From positions 15,675,079 to 15,739,078 of the forward strand of contig OY759215.1 of assembly GCA_963662175.1 (NCBI GenBank): 64,000 nt of DNA, given 5' to 3'. Below the pieces are notes generated by a model. It was not told the origin of the DNA. It ran no database searches and saw only the letters and a program-made list of their open reading frames with translations. Both the position numbers and the translations under genes were made by a program. Shown in pieces: positions 1 to 11,038 of this stretch; position 1 is the stretch's first letter, and each line of letters starts with the position of its first letter. The DNA is from Aradus depressus (lineage: Eukaryota; Arthropoda; Insecta; Hemiptera; Aradidae).

Positions 1-404
1 CCGCCAACCGCACCTCAATCCGTTGCCGAGATATGATTTTTTAAAGTTTTTTTTCGAGAAAACCACGTTTTTTTCCATCAAATCCCACATTTCTCCCCTT
101 TAAATCAACTTTTCTCATTTTTTGACCACATTTTCGGAATCAGCGTTAAATTTAATCGTCGTGATGTGGGCCGTCATGTCGAGTTCATATGGAATTACCC
201 GTATAATAATATTCTAGGAAAAAAACAGGTAATTTTCGGATTTTAATTTCTCCCTGATTTCTAATCCGAATTTGACGGAATTTTTTACTCTTTTTTCGTG
301 TCAAGTGCCGCAAAATCCTAGACCCGTTATTATAAGCTACATTATAGAGAACACACGTATATAAACTTGAGTTTTCAACAGAAATTTGAAATTGAGTTTT
401 TAAT
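1..404. other. no gene seen
   Basis: AT-rich sequence with no coding potential I can defend. It precedes a family B repeat. Confidence 0.5.
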
Positions 405-765
405 ATATCTGCACGAAATTTTATATCTGTATCCAGATACCATTTAAGGACGACATCTATTAATTTTCAGCCAAATGAGCCAAAGGGAAGGGAGGGTTTA
501 GAGGAGAGTCTCGAGGAGTCGCTGCCGTTATAATGAATGTATCAACTTTTTAAAAATAATCGGTCGAAGAGAGGGGGAAGGGCTCGACTCAAAAACCCTA
601 ATAACTGCCGATGGAATGAATGTATCGACACAAATTTAGTATGATTTAGAACCCACTAAAACAAATATTGAGTTTTAGCCCATACGGTCAATTGACTTTG
701 GAGGGAGAGCGAAAACGTAATTGATTAACTCGTGCTGAGGAAGTACATAGCTGGTGATTCACCGG
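405..765 (+). repeat. family B repeat, 5' truncated
   Basis: Contains two to three degenerate tandem units (CTGCCGTTATAATGAATGT, then CTGCCGATGGAATGAATGT) and the full family B 3' end: GGAGGGAGAGCGAAAACGTA, the AGTACATAGC segment and GGTGATTCACCGG. The hairpin start is missing. Confidence 0.8.
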
Positions 766-1423
766 CCTGTTCCATAGATTCCTAATATTCTTGCTTATAT
801 AAAACATTTAAGGAATCAATCACTCTTATTAGAAGAGTCAGGTTCTTTACGTTGTTGATCATTTAAACTGCCATCTACTGGACGGTCATGTCATCCTCGT
901 CCCCGATCCTCCTTTCTGGGTCTACTGGCTCCATCCAAGAGCTCCCACGTCCGGATCTCTAAACGAACTTCAGTATTTTTTCTTATATCCCCATTATCCA
1001 GCCACTCTAACTATGGTATATAAGAATAACAAGAAAAACTACTATCGAAACGTTTTTTGCTGGTTAATAGCATATTTTAGTAACAAAAAATTGAAAACGG
1101 AATAAAGGATACGAGAGCTTTACAAACCCAAAAGTGGTATTTTGTTGCTAACTTGTGGGTGGCTACAGGATGCCTGGCTGCTGACCTAGGATGTGGCTGC
1201 TCGGAGGGGTCGTCTGACACCGAATGTCCAGGCTGCCTTCACCATGTGGGCAGCCGTCACCAGGTCCCTAGAGATATTTGTCGCCTTCTTCGAGTACTAC
1301 GCTTCAAGGTAACTATGTAGGTATATTATTACGTTATAACGGTACACTTAAGTTGGCAAGTGAGGTCATCATATCATGGAAGATGCCCATGCCATTATGT
1401 ACATGTAACCTTTCCCAGTGTAG
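766..1423. other. no gene seen
   Basis: Mostly AT-rich. A GC-richer patch near 1165-1265 has no recognisable motif, and a short open frame at 1278-1529 has no family signature. Confidence 0.4.
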
Positions 1424-1642
1424 ACACTCATGCCCGGGCTTTAACTACGAAGTCATATCATCTACTACCAGAGCGCTCTTTATTCGTTCTGGTGGACATG
1501 AGCTCGTCTTTAATTTGGGAGGAAATTAAGGAAAATTTACCCAGGTTTTATTCACCTAGGGTAGAGAATTTAACGAGTACCTGACATTCTACAAGCTCGG
1601 GACCATCGGTTAACGTCTCATGTAAAGGACGGCATGCTTCCA
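1424..1642 (-). repeat. SINE-A copy, truncated
   Basis: Reverse-strand SINE-A body: the tail-proximal segment (GCCCGGGCTTTAACTACGA, ACCAGAGCGCTCTTT) through the GAGTACCTGACAT and GGACGGCATGCTT segments. The tRNA-like head is missing. Confidence 0.8.
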
Positions 1643-1667
1643 CCTCTCAGGTTAGAAACCTCGTTGA

Positions 1668-1800
1668 AAAAACTGGCTTTCAACGTAACTGCTTCATCAT
1701 CAGGGGCACATGACCGGTATAGTTTAGTAAGTGTTCCTTGCTCCTCGACACAGTACTATACGGGCCATGTGCTACTGGCGCAGATGCGTTGAAAGTTGGT
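1668..1800. repeat. imperfect palindrome with hammerhead-like motif
   Basis: The left arm (about 1668-1720) and right arm (about 1752-1800) are inverted copies sharing TTTCAACG, the AGT/GGGGCACATG region and a TATAGT end. On the minus strand at 1678-1703 the order is CTGATGA, a short spacer, then GAAA, as in a hammerhead core. The stem II pairing is weak here. The same sequence type occurs at 62.6 and 63.6 kb. Confidence 0.55.
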
Positions 1801-1825
1801 TTAAAATCGATGCTTCCATGTCTGT

Positions 1826-1955
1826 ACGATGTCAGGTACTCGTTAAAGACTCCTACATAAGGTAACTAAACATGTGTAGGCAAAATTTAGGACTCCCAGT
1901 AGAGTCGGGCTCATGTCCACCAGCTTTCTGGTAGTAGGCGTATCTCGTAGTTTAA
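1826..1955 (+). repeat. SINE-A fragment
   Basis: SINE-A 3' half: ACGATGTCAGGTACTCGTTA, GGCAAAATTTAGGACTCC, GAGTCGGGCTCATGTCCACC. It is degraded at its 3' end. Confidence 0.75.
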
Positions 1956-2053
1956 TTCAAGTTAGTATAATAACTAACTGCATTTTAATGTTCATTTTAA
2001 TGACGTAAACAATTTAGGATCGGTGATATACCTAAATAATAAGTGTACCTAAA

Positions 2054-2170
2054 TAATCCCACAGTAGAGTGGGGCTCATGTCCACCAGAGTGACGAAAGA
2101 GCGCTCTGGTAGTAGGCGATATGACCTCGTAGTTACAGCCTGGACATGAGTCATAAAACCTAAACCTAAA
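2054..2170 (+). repeat. SINE-A 3' fragment with CCTAAA tail
   Basis: SINE-A tail region (TCCCACAGTAGAG through GGCGATATGACCTCGTAG) ending in CATAAAACCTAAACCTAAA, a variant of the CCTAA tail. Confidence 0.8.
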
Positions 2171-2358
2171 TAATAATGAAATATTCTTAAAATAGCCAAT
2201 TTTGTTTTTTAGTAGTGCAAGGAAAGAGAGAAACAGAGTATGGATAAGAAGGGCTTCACCTGCCAACTCAAAATGTACCAACTATGAGGCTGGTTAATCT
2301 TAAGTCGCTGTTTGTTGTAGCAAAAATGTATAATCTTCACGAGAAGTATCGTAAGGCG

Positions 2359-2580
2359 GCCCAGGCCCTTAGTTAGGTCTTTTATCTCGGAGATAAAAAA
2401 AATCTTCAGCACACCGTCTTTCGGATGGGATGTTAAGCCTGTTTGTTGTTAGATACTCGGTAAAGGTGAATAAAAATTTAGGGTAGGCAAAATTTAGGAC
2501 TCCCCTAGTGGAGTCAGGCTCGTGCCCACCAGAGCGACGAAAGAGAGTTAAAACCCGGGTATAAGTCACAATGACTAACC
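2359..2580 (+). repeat. SINE-A copy, 5' truncated
   Basis: Starts in the CCAGGCCCTTAGT segment and carries CACACCGTCTTTCGGATGGG, the ATAAAAATTTAGGGTAGG segment and the tail GTCACAATGACTAAC, which is the CTAA-type tail. Confidence 0.8.
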
Positions 2581-2933
2581 GAAAACAAAGCTTTTATTGA
2601 ATTTTTCAAACTTGTCAGGTTCGAAAACAAAGTTCTCTGCCTTGCCGTAAACGCGCCTTGGATGGTAAGCTGGGTATTCCCGAGATTGGAGACTTCATGT
2701 TGGAAGTAGCAACAGTCTTCAGAGCTGGGCTGCAGAATTTTTTTCAAGCCGCTTACCTTTGCCATTGAAGAACCTCTGTCATACCGTCGTCTGAAGCCCC
2801 GGCTAATTCAAGACATCGTCCTGCGACAATAATATATTTTTATTTTTAAATTGTGATTAGCGCCTCTTGCGCTTATCCAAATTTTTTCTTCGATAATAAT
2901 ACATTAATTATACTGAGGTATTAAGTTCGCTGT

Positions 2934-3210
2934 GGGCGCTGATAGCTCAGTAGTATGCGTGCTTGCTTACTGAGTTCAAGATCGCTGGTTCGAAACCCGC
3001 CAAGAACCTTAGTTTATTTTATTTTAGTAAAAAAAACTGTAAGCACGTCGTCCTTCGAATGGGATATTAAGAGATGGTCCTGATATGTGGTACTCGTTAA
3101 AGGTAAAATTTAGGACTCCCAGAGTAGTCAGGCTCATTGTCCACCAGAATGACGAAAGAGCGTTCTGGAAGTAAGCGATATGACCTTGTAGTTAAAGCCC
3201 GGGCATCTTA
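2934..3210 (+). repeat. SINE-A copy, nearly complete but diverged
   Basis: The tRNA-like head is present: box A-like GATAGCTCAGTAGTATGC and box B CTGGTTCGAAACC, followed by the SINE-A body to AAAGCCCGGGCAT. The tail is lost. Not a tRNA gene: there is no 3' acceptor strand and the body continues for 200 bp. Confidence 0.85.
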
Positions 3211-3615
3211 CTGTCATTGCTTCATGTGTTCCATTTGTTGAAAGCTCTCTGATCCCCAATATATGAATATATACCTGGAGGGAAGGGTCTTGCTTCGATA
3301 AACCAACTTCCTCTGGTACTCAACCATTCTTCACTCCCGTATTTTCTATCATATCCTTTTCCCGATTGGTTTCTGGCTGAGTTAACATAAAATTTTCCAC
3401 TAAACTATTTTTCAATTTTCTTCTCATATATTATTTTCTACATTGCTTTTTGGAGTTCTCAACATATATTCTTTAAGCTCCACCATCCAGTTTTCTTTCC
3501 AAAACAGTATAATAGGTTTGCCGGAGATAAGGTATGGCAGAGACATTTAGGATGAGGGCAACCTCGGAAGCCGGCTGGCGTAAAATAATGAAATCTGTGT
3601 GAGGTCAGACTACAT
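3211..3615. other. no gene seen
   Basis: No open frame with family features and no repeat recognised. Confidence 0.4.
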
Positions 3616-3975
3616 TTTACTTCCCCAGCTATATGAAGTATAGGGGAAGTAGTCAGTCAGTAATCAGTTAGTAATTCAATGCGGGTTTTTCAACGGAATT
3701 TTATTTTTTCCGACCAACCCGACACCTATTGATTTTTGAATTGACCAAAGGAAAGGTGGGATTAGCGTGAGGTTTTACAAAAAAACTCTAATAACAGTCG
3801 ATAGAAATTAATGTATCGACACAAAATTTCATATGTTAATTCAAAACCCCCATAAGGACATAATCTGATAAATATTCAGGGCTAAACTGTAAAACCCTAT
3901 CTACTGCAGGTATAATGAATTTATCAACACAAAATTTAGTATGAGAATTTAGGAGTCCCTATGTAAGTCAACTAT
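3616..3975 (+). repeat. family B repeat
   Basis: Complete 5' hairpin (ACTTCCCCAGC, TATATGAAGTATA, GGGGAAGT), then the region corresponding to TTTTCCGACC, then two tandem units with ATCGACACAAAATTT. It stops at TAAGTCAACTATTGATT, short of the normal 3' end. Confidence 0.8.
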
Positions 3976-4371
3976 TGATTATGATGATTATAAAACATGG
4001 GAACTTGGTATATCCACCCTGTTAACCGAGAAGCATGCACAGAACTTTCAATTGTCGTAGCTCTCCTTTAAGTAAACGGAATGACCAACTGGGAGTGAGC
4101 CATAGATGTTCCCATTATTCCCTCCACAAATATAACAGAAACTGTTTGGATAATTTACACATCCACGGTTCGTCATGACTTCAACACAAAACGCAGTAGG
4201 TTCTTCTCACTTTGTTGACAACATGGGTAACACAGAGAAACAGTTGATAACAATGTGAAAAAAGGTACTGCCTTCTGAATAGTGATAATAGCCCTTCTTA
4301 GTTACAATAATTGCCACACCAAGGGCTAGTTACGTTAAACACCTTATTAATTTAATTATTTTTATTTTCAA

Positions 4372-4924
4372 TTTCGTATCATATATACGATTGTTTGAGA
4401 CCTATTAAGTTTTTATTTTTATGTAGGTATTTCAATAATTACCATCTTATAGCCCTTTTTTGGTCTCATTTATTCTTTTTCTTTATTTTTTCTTCATTAC
4501 CATACACCAAAAACACAATATTTCGTCCTACCAGGACATTTTCAAGTAGGTACATCAATTTTTATTTTTTCATTACATATATGTTAAAACTCCTTTTTTT
4601 TCCTTATAATATATTCTAATATATCGTGTAATTTTTCTAAAATATTGTGCATCTATTTTTATCTACACATTGGTGGTAATTTATATTTATAATAAAACAA
4701 TGCAACAAATTACCACCAATGTGTACATACAATACAATGTGTAGATAAAAATAGATGCACAATATTTAAAAAAATGACACGATATATTAGAAAATGTTGA
4801 AAATGTCCTGGTAGGACGAAATATTGTGTTTTTGGTGTATGGTAATAAAGAAAAAATAAAGAAAAAGAATAAATGAGACCAAAAAAGGGCTATAAGATGG
4901 TAATTATTGAAATACCTACATAAA
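4372..4924. mobile_element. MITE with very long inverted arms
   Basis: Arms 4421-4682 and 4707-4921 are reverse complements over most of their length. They share ATGTAGGTATTTCAATAATT at the outer ends and ACATTGGTGGTAATTT at the inner ends, with a loop of about 24 bases. The left arm carries an extra AT-rich segment near 4536-4610. An 18-bp direct repeat of AATTATTTTTATTTTCAA lies at 4354-4371 and 4925-4942. It could be a target-site duplication, but its low complexity makes that uncertain. No coding capacity. Confidence 0.8.
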
Positions 4925-4942
4925 AATTATTTTTATTTTCAA

Positions 4943-5654
4943 GAACAGAAAATTATCGGATAATAGATACTAATACAAACTATATCAGAATTGTATTTAG
5001 TGAGAAAACGGTATGTGATAGAGCAATTTCAGTATCATTTTCGAATTCAGCCAAAATACATAGAGGAAAGGTAAAATAATCAAAAAAGTTTTTTCATCGC
5101 TGGCCTGTGTTATTAGCGATTAATTCGTTCTGAAGAAGTATATAACAAACTTTTCATTTTGCAAACTGTAAAGTAGTCACTTCTCACATGAGACATCTTC
5201 ATATTATAGTTTTCAGTTTTTTTTTTTTTCATTTGAATATATTTCTTGATAACTTTATATATCCTGTACTTCCTAGGCATAAAAAGGTAAATGCCTTGAT
5301 AAGGAAGAAGGGGCGGTGGCTTCTTGGTAACAAATGGGATCCTTAATGATCAATAATCGATGAGCACGAGTTGAAGTCCCGTAAAAACCAATGATATTTT
5401 TCTTGTAAACAAACTCAGCGGTGCTTTTAAACTTTAAGTCACTTTAATAGGACTTTAGTCGTCCCTCGAAATGGAGAAGAAAAAAAAAATATCATTAGTT
5501 GACAGTAATAAGTTTCTCCAGGAAATGAATAAAATTATTAAGACCGTTATTATTTTGCTTTTCGAGAATTTCATCAAAAGCATTTTCTTACTTTAATAAT
5601 GTTTCTGGTACACATGATGAACATCGAGAAGTCATTTCATATCGTCTTCACTCG
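4943..5654. other. no gene; one family B end fragment
   Basis: AT-rich. Positions 5116-5150 resemble the family B 3' end (GATTAATTCGTTCTGAAG, AAGTATATA). Nothing else is recognised. Confidence 0.4.
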
Positions 5655-5940
5655 ATAAGCGACTAGCTTGGAATCTTCAAACCAGACTGAAAAGAAAAGA
5701 AACGAACAGACGTTATGAAGTTACTAAGACTCCTAGACAAAAGATCTAAATTAACTTTGAAAACATACCAACTTATATACAAGGTAGTACTCAAAGCTAT
5801 GTTGGATTACGGACTTGATCTCCGGGGTTCTGCCAAGGCTTTGAATCTTCAGCGCACCCAATCCCTTCATACAATAGTCAATGTTGCTTATTACGTCCAC
5901 CAACAAAACTTTTCACACCGATCTTAACTTCGTACACAAA
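5655..5940 (+). pseudogene. Jockey-like LINE reverse transcriptase, C-terminal fragment
   Basis: The frame from 5715 reads LLDKRSKLTLKTYQLIYKVV, then YGLDLRGSAKALNLQR and TIVNVAYYV. This matches the region after the RT catalytic domain in Jockey-type LINEs (RRSKLS...YK..LKP..YG.QLWG.A...I..Q). Upstream, in another frame, LDKRLAWNLQTRLKRK matches the preceding segment, so a frameshift separates them. There is no catalytic motif and no 3' end. A second copy of the same segment follows at 6075. Confidence 0.75.
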
Positions 5941-6074
5941 GAGAACTCACCTCATTTGGCGCCCTAATATAAACAAAATGATTTAATTCTAGTAATGAAT
6001 TTAATGATTTATCTCCATTGTACCTCAACAATAATTCCATCACTTCAAAAAAAAAGTAAGTTTGCTGTCTAGGC

Positions 6075-6574
6075 CTCCTACTCGACAAGCGACTAACTTG
6101 GAACCCTTTCTCCAAACTGAAACGAAAAGAAACCAACAGACGTTACAAAGTAGCTAAGACTACTAGGCAAAAGATCTAAATTAATTTTGAAAACTACAAC
6201 TTTATAACTTATGTTTACTTACGGACTTGAACTCTGGAGATTTGATAAGGCTTCCAATCTTCATCCAACCCAATCCTTCAAACAATAGCAAATGCTTCTG
6301 ATTACGTCATCAACAAGACCCTTAACATCACCGAAATAGCTAAATCCACGTATAAACAATCATTTTCCTCCCTTAGTTTCCATACTAATCCTCTATCCGT
6401 GTTTTCCATTGTGACACAGTTCCTAGAGACCTCCTTAGCAGCAACAGTGACAGTGATTAATTATAAATGAATAGTCGTCACCACTGGGTGACTTCTCCTC
6501 TCTTGACATTTCTCTTAGCACATTTGCTTCTTGTATATAGGTATTTATTTTTCATATATTTGTAAATTTGTAAA
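6075..6574 (+). pseudogene. Jockey-like LINE C-terminus and 3' end, second copy
   Basis: Repeats the segment seen at 5655-5940 (LDKRLTWNPFSKLKRK, then a frameshifted YG.EL region) and continues to the LINE 3' end, with a degenerate VPRDLL near 6420-6450 and a 3' UTR containing TAGCACATTTGCTTCTTGTA. The same 3' UTR is found at 17915-18085. The copy is decayed by indels. A pogo-like element begins directly after it. Confidence 0.7.
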
Positions 6575-6576
6575 TA

Positions 6577-7295
6577 CAGTCGATTCTCGATATAACGAAA
6601 CTCAAAGGGCATAAGAAAAAATTCGTATCATCATGTTTTTGCTATAATAAGGGTTAATAATATTGAGTGAACCTCAGAAAAATTTCGTAATATCGAGAGG
6701 GTTTACAGATGTAAAGAAAACCATAAGAGTTATATTATACATTTTATTATGTATGTATTATACATTTAATAAATTCTGAACAAAAATAAAATTACATATA
6801 TGTATGCATGTACGTATGTATTTCCAAAAATTTAAAAAAAAAGTAAAAAATTAGTTTTTTTGTTAAAAAAACATCTGTAATTTTCTGTTGCTGTAAAGTA
6901 AGTTGCTAAGCGTGCTCGATCCACTGCATTTTCAATTGTAATGAGGGCGGAAAAAATGCTATCGTTAACTTCTTGTCTAAGCAGATACTGGTGAAGTATT
7001 TTCAGAGACTAGGGAGGCAGCTTTCGACGTGCTACGTGGCACTACTTCCGAGTCGTGAGTCCTCTTCTTCACAATCTTCGCTGTTTTCATTGTAAAGGGA
7101 ATGATGTAAATACAGGAAACTTTTATGTACATAAATGGTGTAAACAATGGATTATCATTTTTTTTTGATTTCGTAATACCGCGTGTTTTAAACCAACATA
7201 CCTTAAAAATGTATTTTTTTGGCTATTTCGAGTTTTTGTCACGGGACCAGAGGTTCATGTAATATCGAGTTTTTCGTTATATGGAGAGTTGACTG
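6577..7295. mobile_element. pogo/Tigger-like element, non-autonomous
   Basis: Terminal inverted repeats begin CAGTCGATTCTCGATATAAC on the left and CAGTCAACTCTCCATATAAC on the right (read inward), each flanked by TA at 6575-6576 and 7296-7297. TA duplication with CAGT ends is typical of pogo/Tigger elements. Inside on the minus strand are traces of a transposase C-terminus: an acidic ENSEDCEEEDS segment near 7057-7090 and QQQKITDVF near 6862-6893. The catalytic domain is missing. Length 719 bp. Confidence 0.85.
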
Positions 7296-7297
7296 TA

Positions 7298-8344
7298 TAT
7301 ATTTGTAAATAAAAGTAATGCTTAATTTACGATCTGCCATGTTGGAAAATTATTCCCAGAAACTTCCAGGATTCTTCTTTTCCAAATGTCTCTTAAGAAG
7401 TGCTCAGTTGTGTTGTGTCTCAGAGGGTTTTATGTTAAAGGTACCAACTGAAGTGGTTTTCTTGGAAAACCATCCCAATCCTTTGGCCAATTGAATTTGT
7501 GGGCTTTCAGTCTTGTTATCTCCCCAACCAATGAAATCCAAGCTCACTCTTCAAATCGTACAACTTGCAATTTACATTCTTTCCGTTTTTTTATTTTTAT
7601 TTATATTTAGTTTGATGCCTACACTGTCCTAGGATTGAAGGGGATGAAAAGAGGGTTTTTCCATGATACCATTTCCCGTTTTATGTTCTACCTTTGGAGA
7701 TACGGTTTATTTAAATGGATTGTGTGGGGTCTCATTGTTTACTGAGGACTGATTTACCGTACCTTCCGATAGCAATCGGAATATCTGGATCAACCCTTCC
7801 ATTTCAATTGTAGGTATTCCAGTGGATTTCATCTATATAAAAAGGGCTTTTCTTCTATTTTATCTGTATACCCAAGAGGCGCAAACTATCCTCGCTTTGC
7901 AAGCTAAATCCCTATTTGGTATTTCATCTTCATTTTATTAAAAAATAGTAGGTCCCGATAAGTAACAGTAGGCAGGTTTGTACATTAGGGAGATTAGTAA
8001 CAGTAGGCAGGTTATTCGTTAGTTGGTCACTATCGAAAATCCGATACTATCGGTAGAAAACTATCGATAGTATCCATAATTCAGTAAGTTGCCGCTTTTC
8101 ATGCAAACTACTTTCCAATTCCAATATTATATTAAAATATGATTATTTTATTTTTATTTTTTCATGTACATCTACCTAATTTAAATTATTCTATGTTATG
8201 GAGGATGAAAGGGGAATAAAAATATCAATCGAATAAGTAATTGTTCTTTCAAATCGAACTTTTATTTTATGGAAATAACATTTTCTGAAAATAATCGCAT
8301 TAAGTATAACACTCGCCAAGAATATTATATATTATTTATTTATT
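7298..8344. other. no gene seen
   Basis: The first bases are the interrupted LINE tail. Near 7960-8013 the 18-mer AGTAACAGTAGGCAGGTT occurs twice, and near 8030-8080 there are several TATCG-type short repeats. No coding signal. Confidence 0.4.
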
Positions 8345-8629
8345 TTTTACTTCCTCAGTATACGAAGAACAGGGGAAGTTATGCAATCGGACAGAAATTC
8401 AATGGGGAGTTTTCAACGAAATTTCATGTTTTCCGACCTCCGAATTCCAAAAATTCTCAAAAAGTCTCTCCTCTGTGTGTCTGTAAACACGATAATTCCC
8501 GTTAGAATGTAATGTATCGACATGAAATTTAATATGTGTATCCAGGAACCCTTTAAGAGATCTATTGATTTTCTGCCAAATCAGCTAGAGGATAGGGGGA
8601 GGATGTCGATGTAATTTCATATATACGTA

Positions 8630-9411
8630 CAGTAAAATCCAGTTATAACAATATTCAAGGGACCAAGAAAAAAACACTGTTATATCCGGAACCAAACTGT
8701 TAGACCTACATACAAATGTACGGGCTTGTTAGTGAAAAAAAAGGTGTTTTACAATGTTCATAACGAGAAAGTTTACATATTTTTATTTACTTTTTAAAAT
8801 TTACATAAAATTTACTTACATACATTTGTAACTGTATACATAAATTACGTATACACATGAGTACATATTTATTAATTTTCCACAAAAAAATCAGTTATTT
8901 TAGTTTGATTGGTTTTTTTTAAGTATAAATTTTTGCTTACATTATGAAGTTCCGAAGCCGGAGGCAAAGGAAAGACTAATCTGAAACTAGGAATATACGC
9001 ACTAGAAGGGAAGAAGGGAGTTCGAAGAAAATTGTACAAGGAGGAAATGGTATGTTTGGAAATGTAATGACTCATTGCCCTCTGAAAGAGTAAACAAGAA
9101 CCCTGTTTATAACCCTTTTCTATAATGTTCGAATTTTTCATCCGTTCAAAACTCATAGGTACTGTTTTACCCAATTTTGTATGTATGTGCGTTTTTACAT
9201 ACATATTATTATTATATCGTTATAACCGGAATGAAAAAACAAATTTTTCTTATGTTTTAGATCGTTTTATACGGAATATCGTTATACCTAACATCGTTAT
9301 ATCCGGATTTATTTCTTTACTTTTAAATAGCAAACCAAACTAGATATGGGTTTTACATCGTTATATCCGGAAAATCGTTATATGAGGAATCGTTATAAAA
9401 GGATTTTACTG
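8630..9411. mobile_element. pogo/Tigger-like element inserted in family B
   Basis: Inverted ends CAGTAAAATCC are flanked by TA (8628-8629 and 9412-9413). Inside each end is a short repeat of GTTATATCCGG type (CGTTATATCCGGA occurs several times at 9300-9370), consistent with subterminal transposase-binding repeats. The interior retains only the end of a transposase reading frame on the minus strand. Length 782 bp. Confidence 0.88.
8872..8940 (-). pseudogene. pogo/Tigger transposase C-terminal tail
   Basis: The minus-strand frame ends NQTKITDFFVEN before a stop. A short KITDFF-type tail is common at the C-terminus of pogo/Tigger and jerky-like transposases. The frame continues upstream to 9204 but that part shows no recognisable domain. 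The neighbouring element at 6577 has the matching QKITDVF remnant. Confidence 0.5.
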
Positions 9412-9535
9412 TATATTCAAAGCCCTATGTAAGACAAATGAGTTTTAGTCCAAATGGTCGATTGGTTTTGGAGGTGGAATGAAATCATAATTAATTAATT
9501 CCTGATGGGGAAGTACATAGCCGGTGATTTATTGA

Positions 9536-10015
9536 CTCATTTTCTTTTTGAAAGTAAAGAAAGTGAAAAGGGGTTAATGTAGATAGCACTTTTTGTTTTT
9601 TGTTATTTGTTGGTGATTCTTGGCTGGAAGAATGAGGGTAGAAAATTGTGAAAAAGTGTTAAGTACCGTAATGGAGGTGTCATTGTTTTTCTCCACAACC
9701 CTCCCCCTATTCCTCCTTCTCCATTATATTTCTTCATGATCCCCGCTTCAAGAAACAACGTTAAGTGTCCTCATTCTCAAAGGAAGGCCGGTCCCTATTG
9801 GTAACCTATTTCTTGGGTTATTTCTTTATCCAATGGGATCAATGTACTATTTATTGACTAGTTTCGTATAACTAATTTTGTTCCGTTACTGTTAGTGATA
9901 ATTTAAAAAATATATTCTGTACTATTCTATTTAGTGTTAACGTGTTCTCAGCGGCATAAACACACAAGTAGGATTTTTTTTTTTAATTTTGAATTTAGGG
10001 CTATAGAAATATAGA
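9536..10015. other. no gene seen
   Basis: AT-rich, no recognised repeat. Confidence 0.4.
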
Positions 10016-10100
10016 TATGAAATTTCGATGAACACTCAACATCGAATTTTCAACCGATTAAATAACTTCCCCTATGCCTCATATAGCTGAGGAAATAAAA
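10016..10100 (-). repeat. family B 5'-end fragment
   Basis: Reverse strand of the hairpin start: CCGATTAAATAACTTCCCCT, ATATAGCTGAGGAAATAA. Confidence 0.65.
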
Positions 10101-10164
10101 AATGAGATTATGATTTCAGAGAATTTCTTTTTAAAAAGTTTTTTTTTTTTTTGTTTTTTCTTAT

Positions 10165-10335
10165 AATTTTATTTGATCTATGTACGTTGCATATTAGCCA
10201 TGTCTCTATAATGGTTTTAACTAGTTATTTACAACATCCATGGCCCCGGGAGGGTGTTTTATCTACGAAATAAAACTCACTCCTGTACAGGATTTGAACC
10301 AGCGACCATGATTAAACCATGTGGCCCCAACGTTG
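10165..10335 (-). repeat. second SINE-like family (SINE-2)
   Basis: On the minus strand a tRNA-like box B (CTGGTTCAAATCC) precedes GAGTGAGTTTTATTTCG and a GGGCCATGGATGTTG segment. A homologous copy lies at 15538-15715, sharing CTATAATGG..GTTATTTACA and the box B region. Box A is not clear in either copy. Confidence 0.55.
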
Positions 10336-10524
10336 TGTTTGTTGTTTTCTTGATAAAAATTGTTTCAATTCACAACCGGTTTCGCTGTTTCTGTATCATC
10401 TTGTTGAAGAAAAGATGAGTGGAAATAGGGAGCTGCTAGTGCTTGGGAGATATTGTACACCTAGGGACCTAAGCATCCAATGTTCGTATCCCTTCTCTGT
10501 TAGCTCTACTGTGAGTACTAAATG

Positions 10525-10735
10525 TTGTTTACCCAGGTTTAGTTACTTAACGTAGAGGTCTTTAACGAGTACCTGAATTCGTACAGGCTTGGGACAATCG
10601 CTTAACGTCTCATCCGAAGGACGGCGTGCTCAAGGTTTTTTCGCTCCAGACAAAAAACGTAAGGGATTCGGTTTTGAACCCGCGATCTTGAGCTGAGTAG
10701 GCTAGCACGCTACCTCTGAGCTACCGGCGCCCTCG
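10525..10735 (-). repeat. SINE-A copy with tRNA-like head
   Basis: Read on the minus strand it begins GAGGGCGCCGGTAGCTCAG, with box B degraded to GGTTCAAAACC. The body runs through CACGCCGTCCTTCGGATGAG to the CTCGTTAAAGACC segment. The 3' third is missing. Confidence 0.85.
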
Positions 10736-10739
10736 ACTG

Positions 10740-10990
10740 CTTGGTAATTCTACACGTCTGTGTTAGGAAATTGGATCCAGATCATCAAAAGGAGTGAGCT
10801 CCAGCAACTGGTAGGAATCCTCCCAGGACACGGTCGGTCCGTTCAATAGACACCTCTACTGTCAGTAGTCGTGATTATTGTGAACAAGAGTATCTGCTGA
10901 AAGAATAGGAACAAGGCTACTCCCTGTGGGACACCAGAGCTTATTGGAACAGGTACTGCAATACTTAGAGCTTACACTGTCCTTGAAATG
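10740..10990 (-). pseudogene. LINE reverse transcriptase fragment
   Basis: Minus-strand translation gives VPVPISSGVPQGVALFLFF around 10915-10950. The SGVPQG motif is the hallmark of the RT palm region (usually SGVPQGSVLGP) in non-LTR retrotransposons. The YADD box is not present and surrounding frames are broken. Assignment to a clade is not possible. Confidence 0.5.
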
Positions 10991-11038
10991 TCGATCATTA
11001 AGTTAGGATAACGTAGTTGCAGATAATATAGCTGTCTT

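Larger units (their letters stand above)
8345..9535 (+). repeat. family B repeat split by a pogo-like insertion
   Basis: The 5' part (8345-8629) has a degenerate hairpin start (ACTTCCTCAG...GGGGAAGT), the TTTTCCGACC region, TGTGTGTCTGTAAACACGAT and one tandem unit. The 3' part (9412-9535) resumes with TATTCAAAGCCCTATGTAAG and ends with the usual GGGGAAGTACATAGCCGGTG. The 782-bp insert lies exactly between. Confidence 0.85.
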
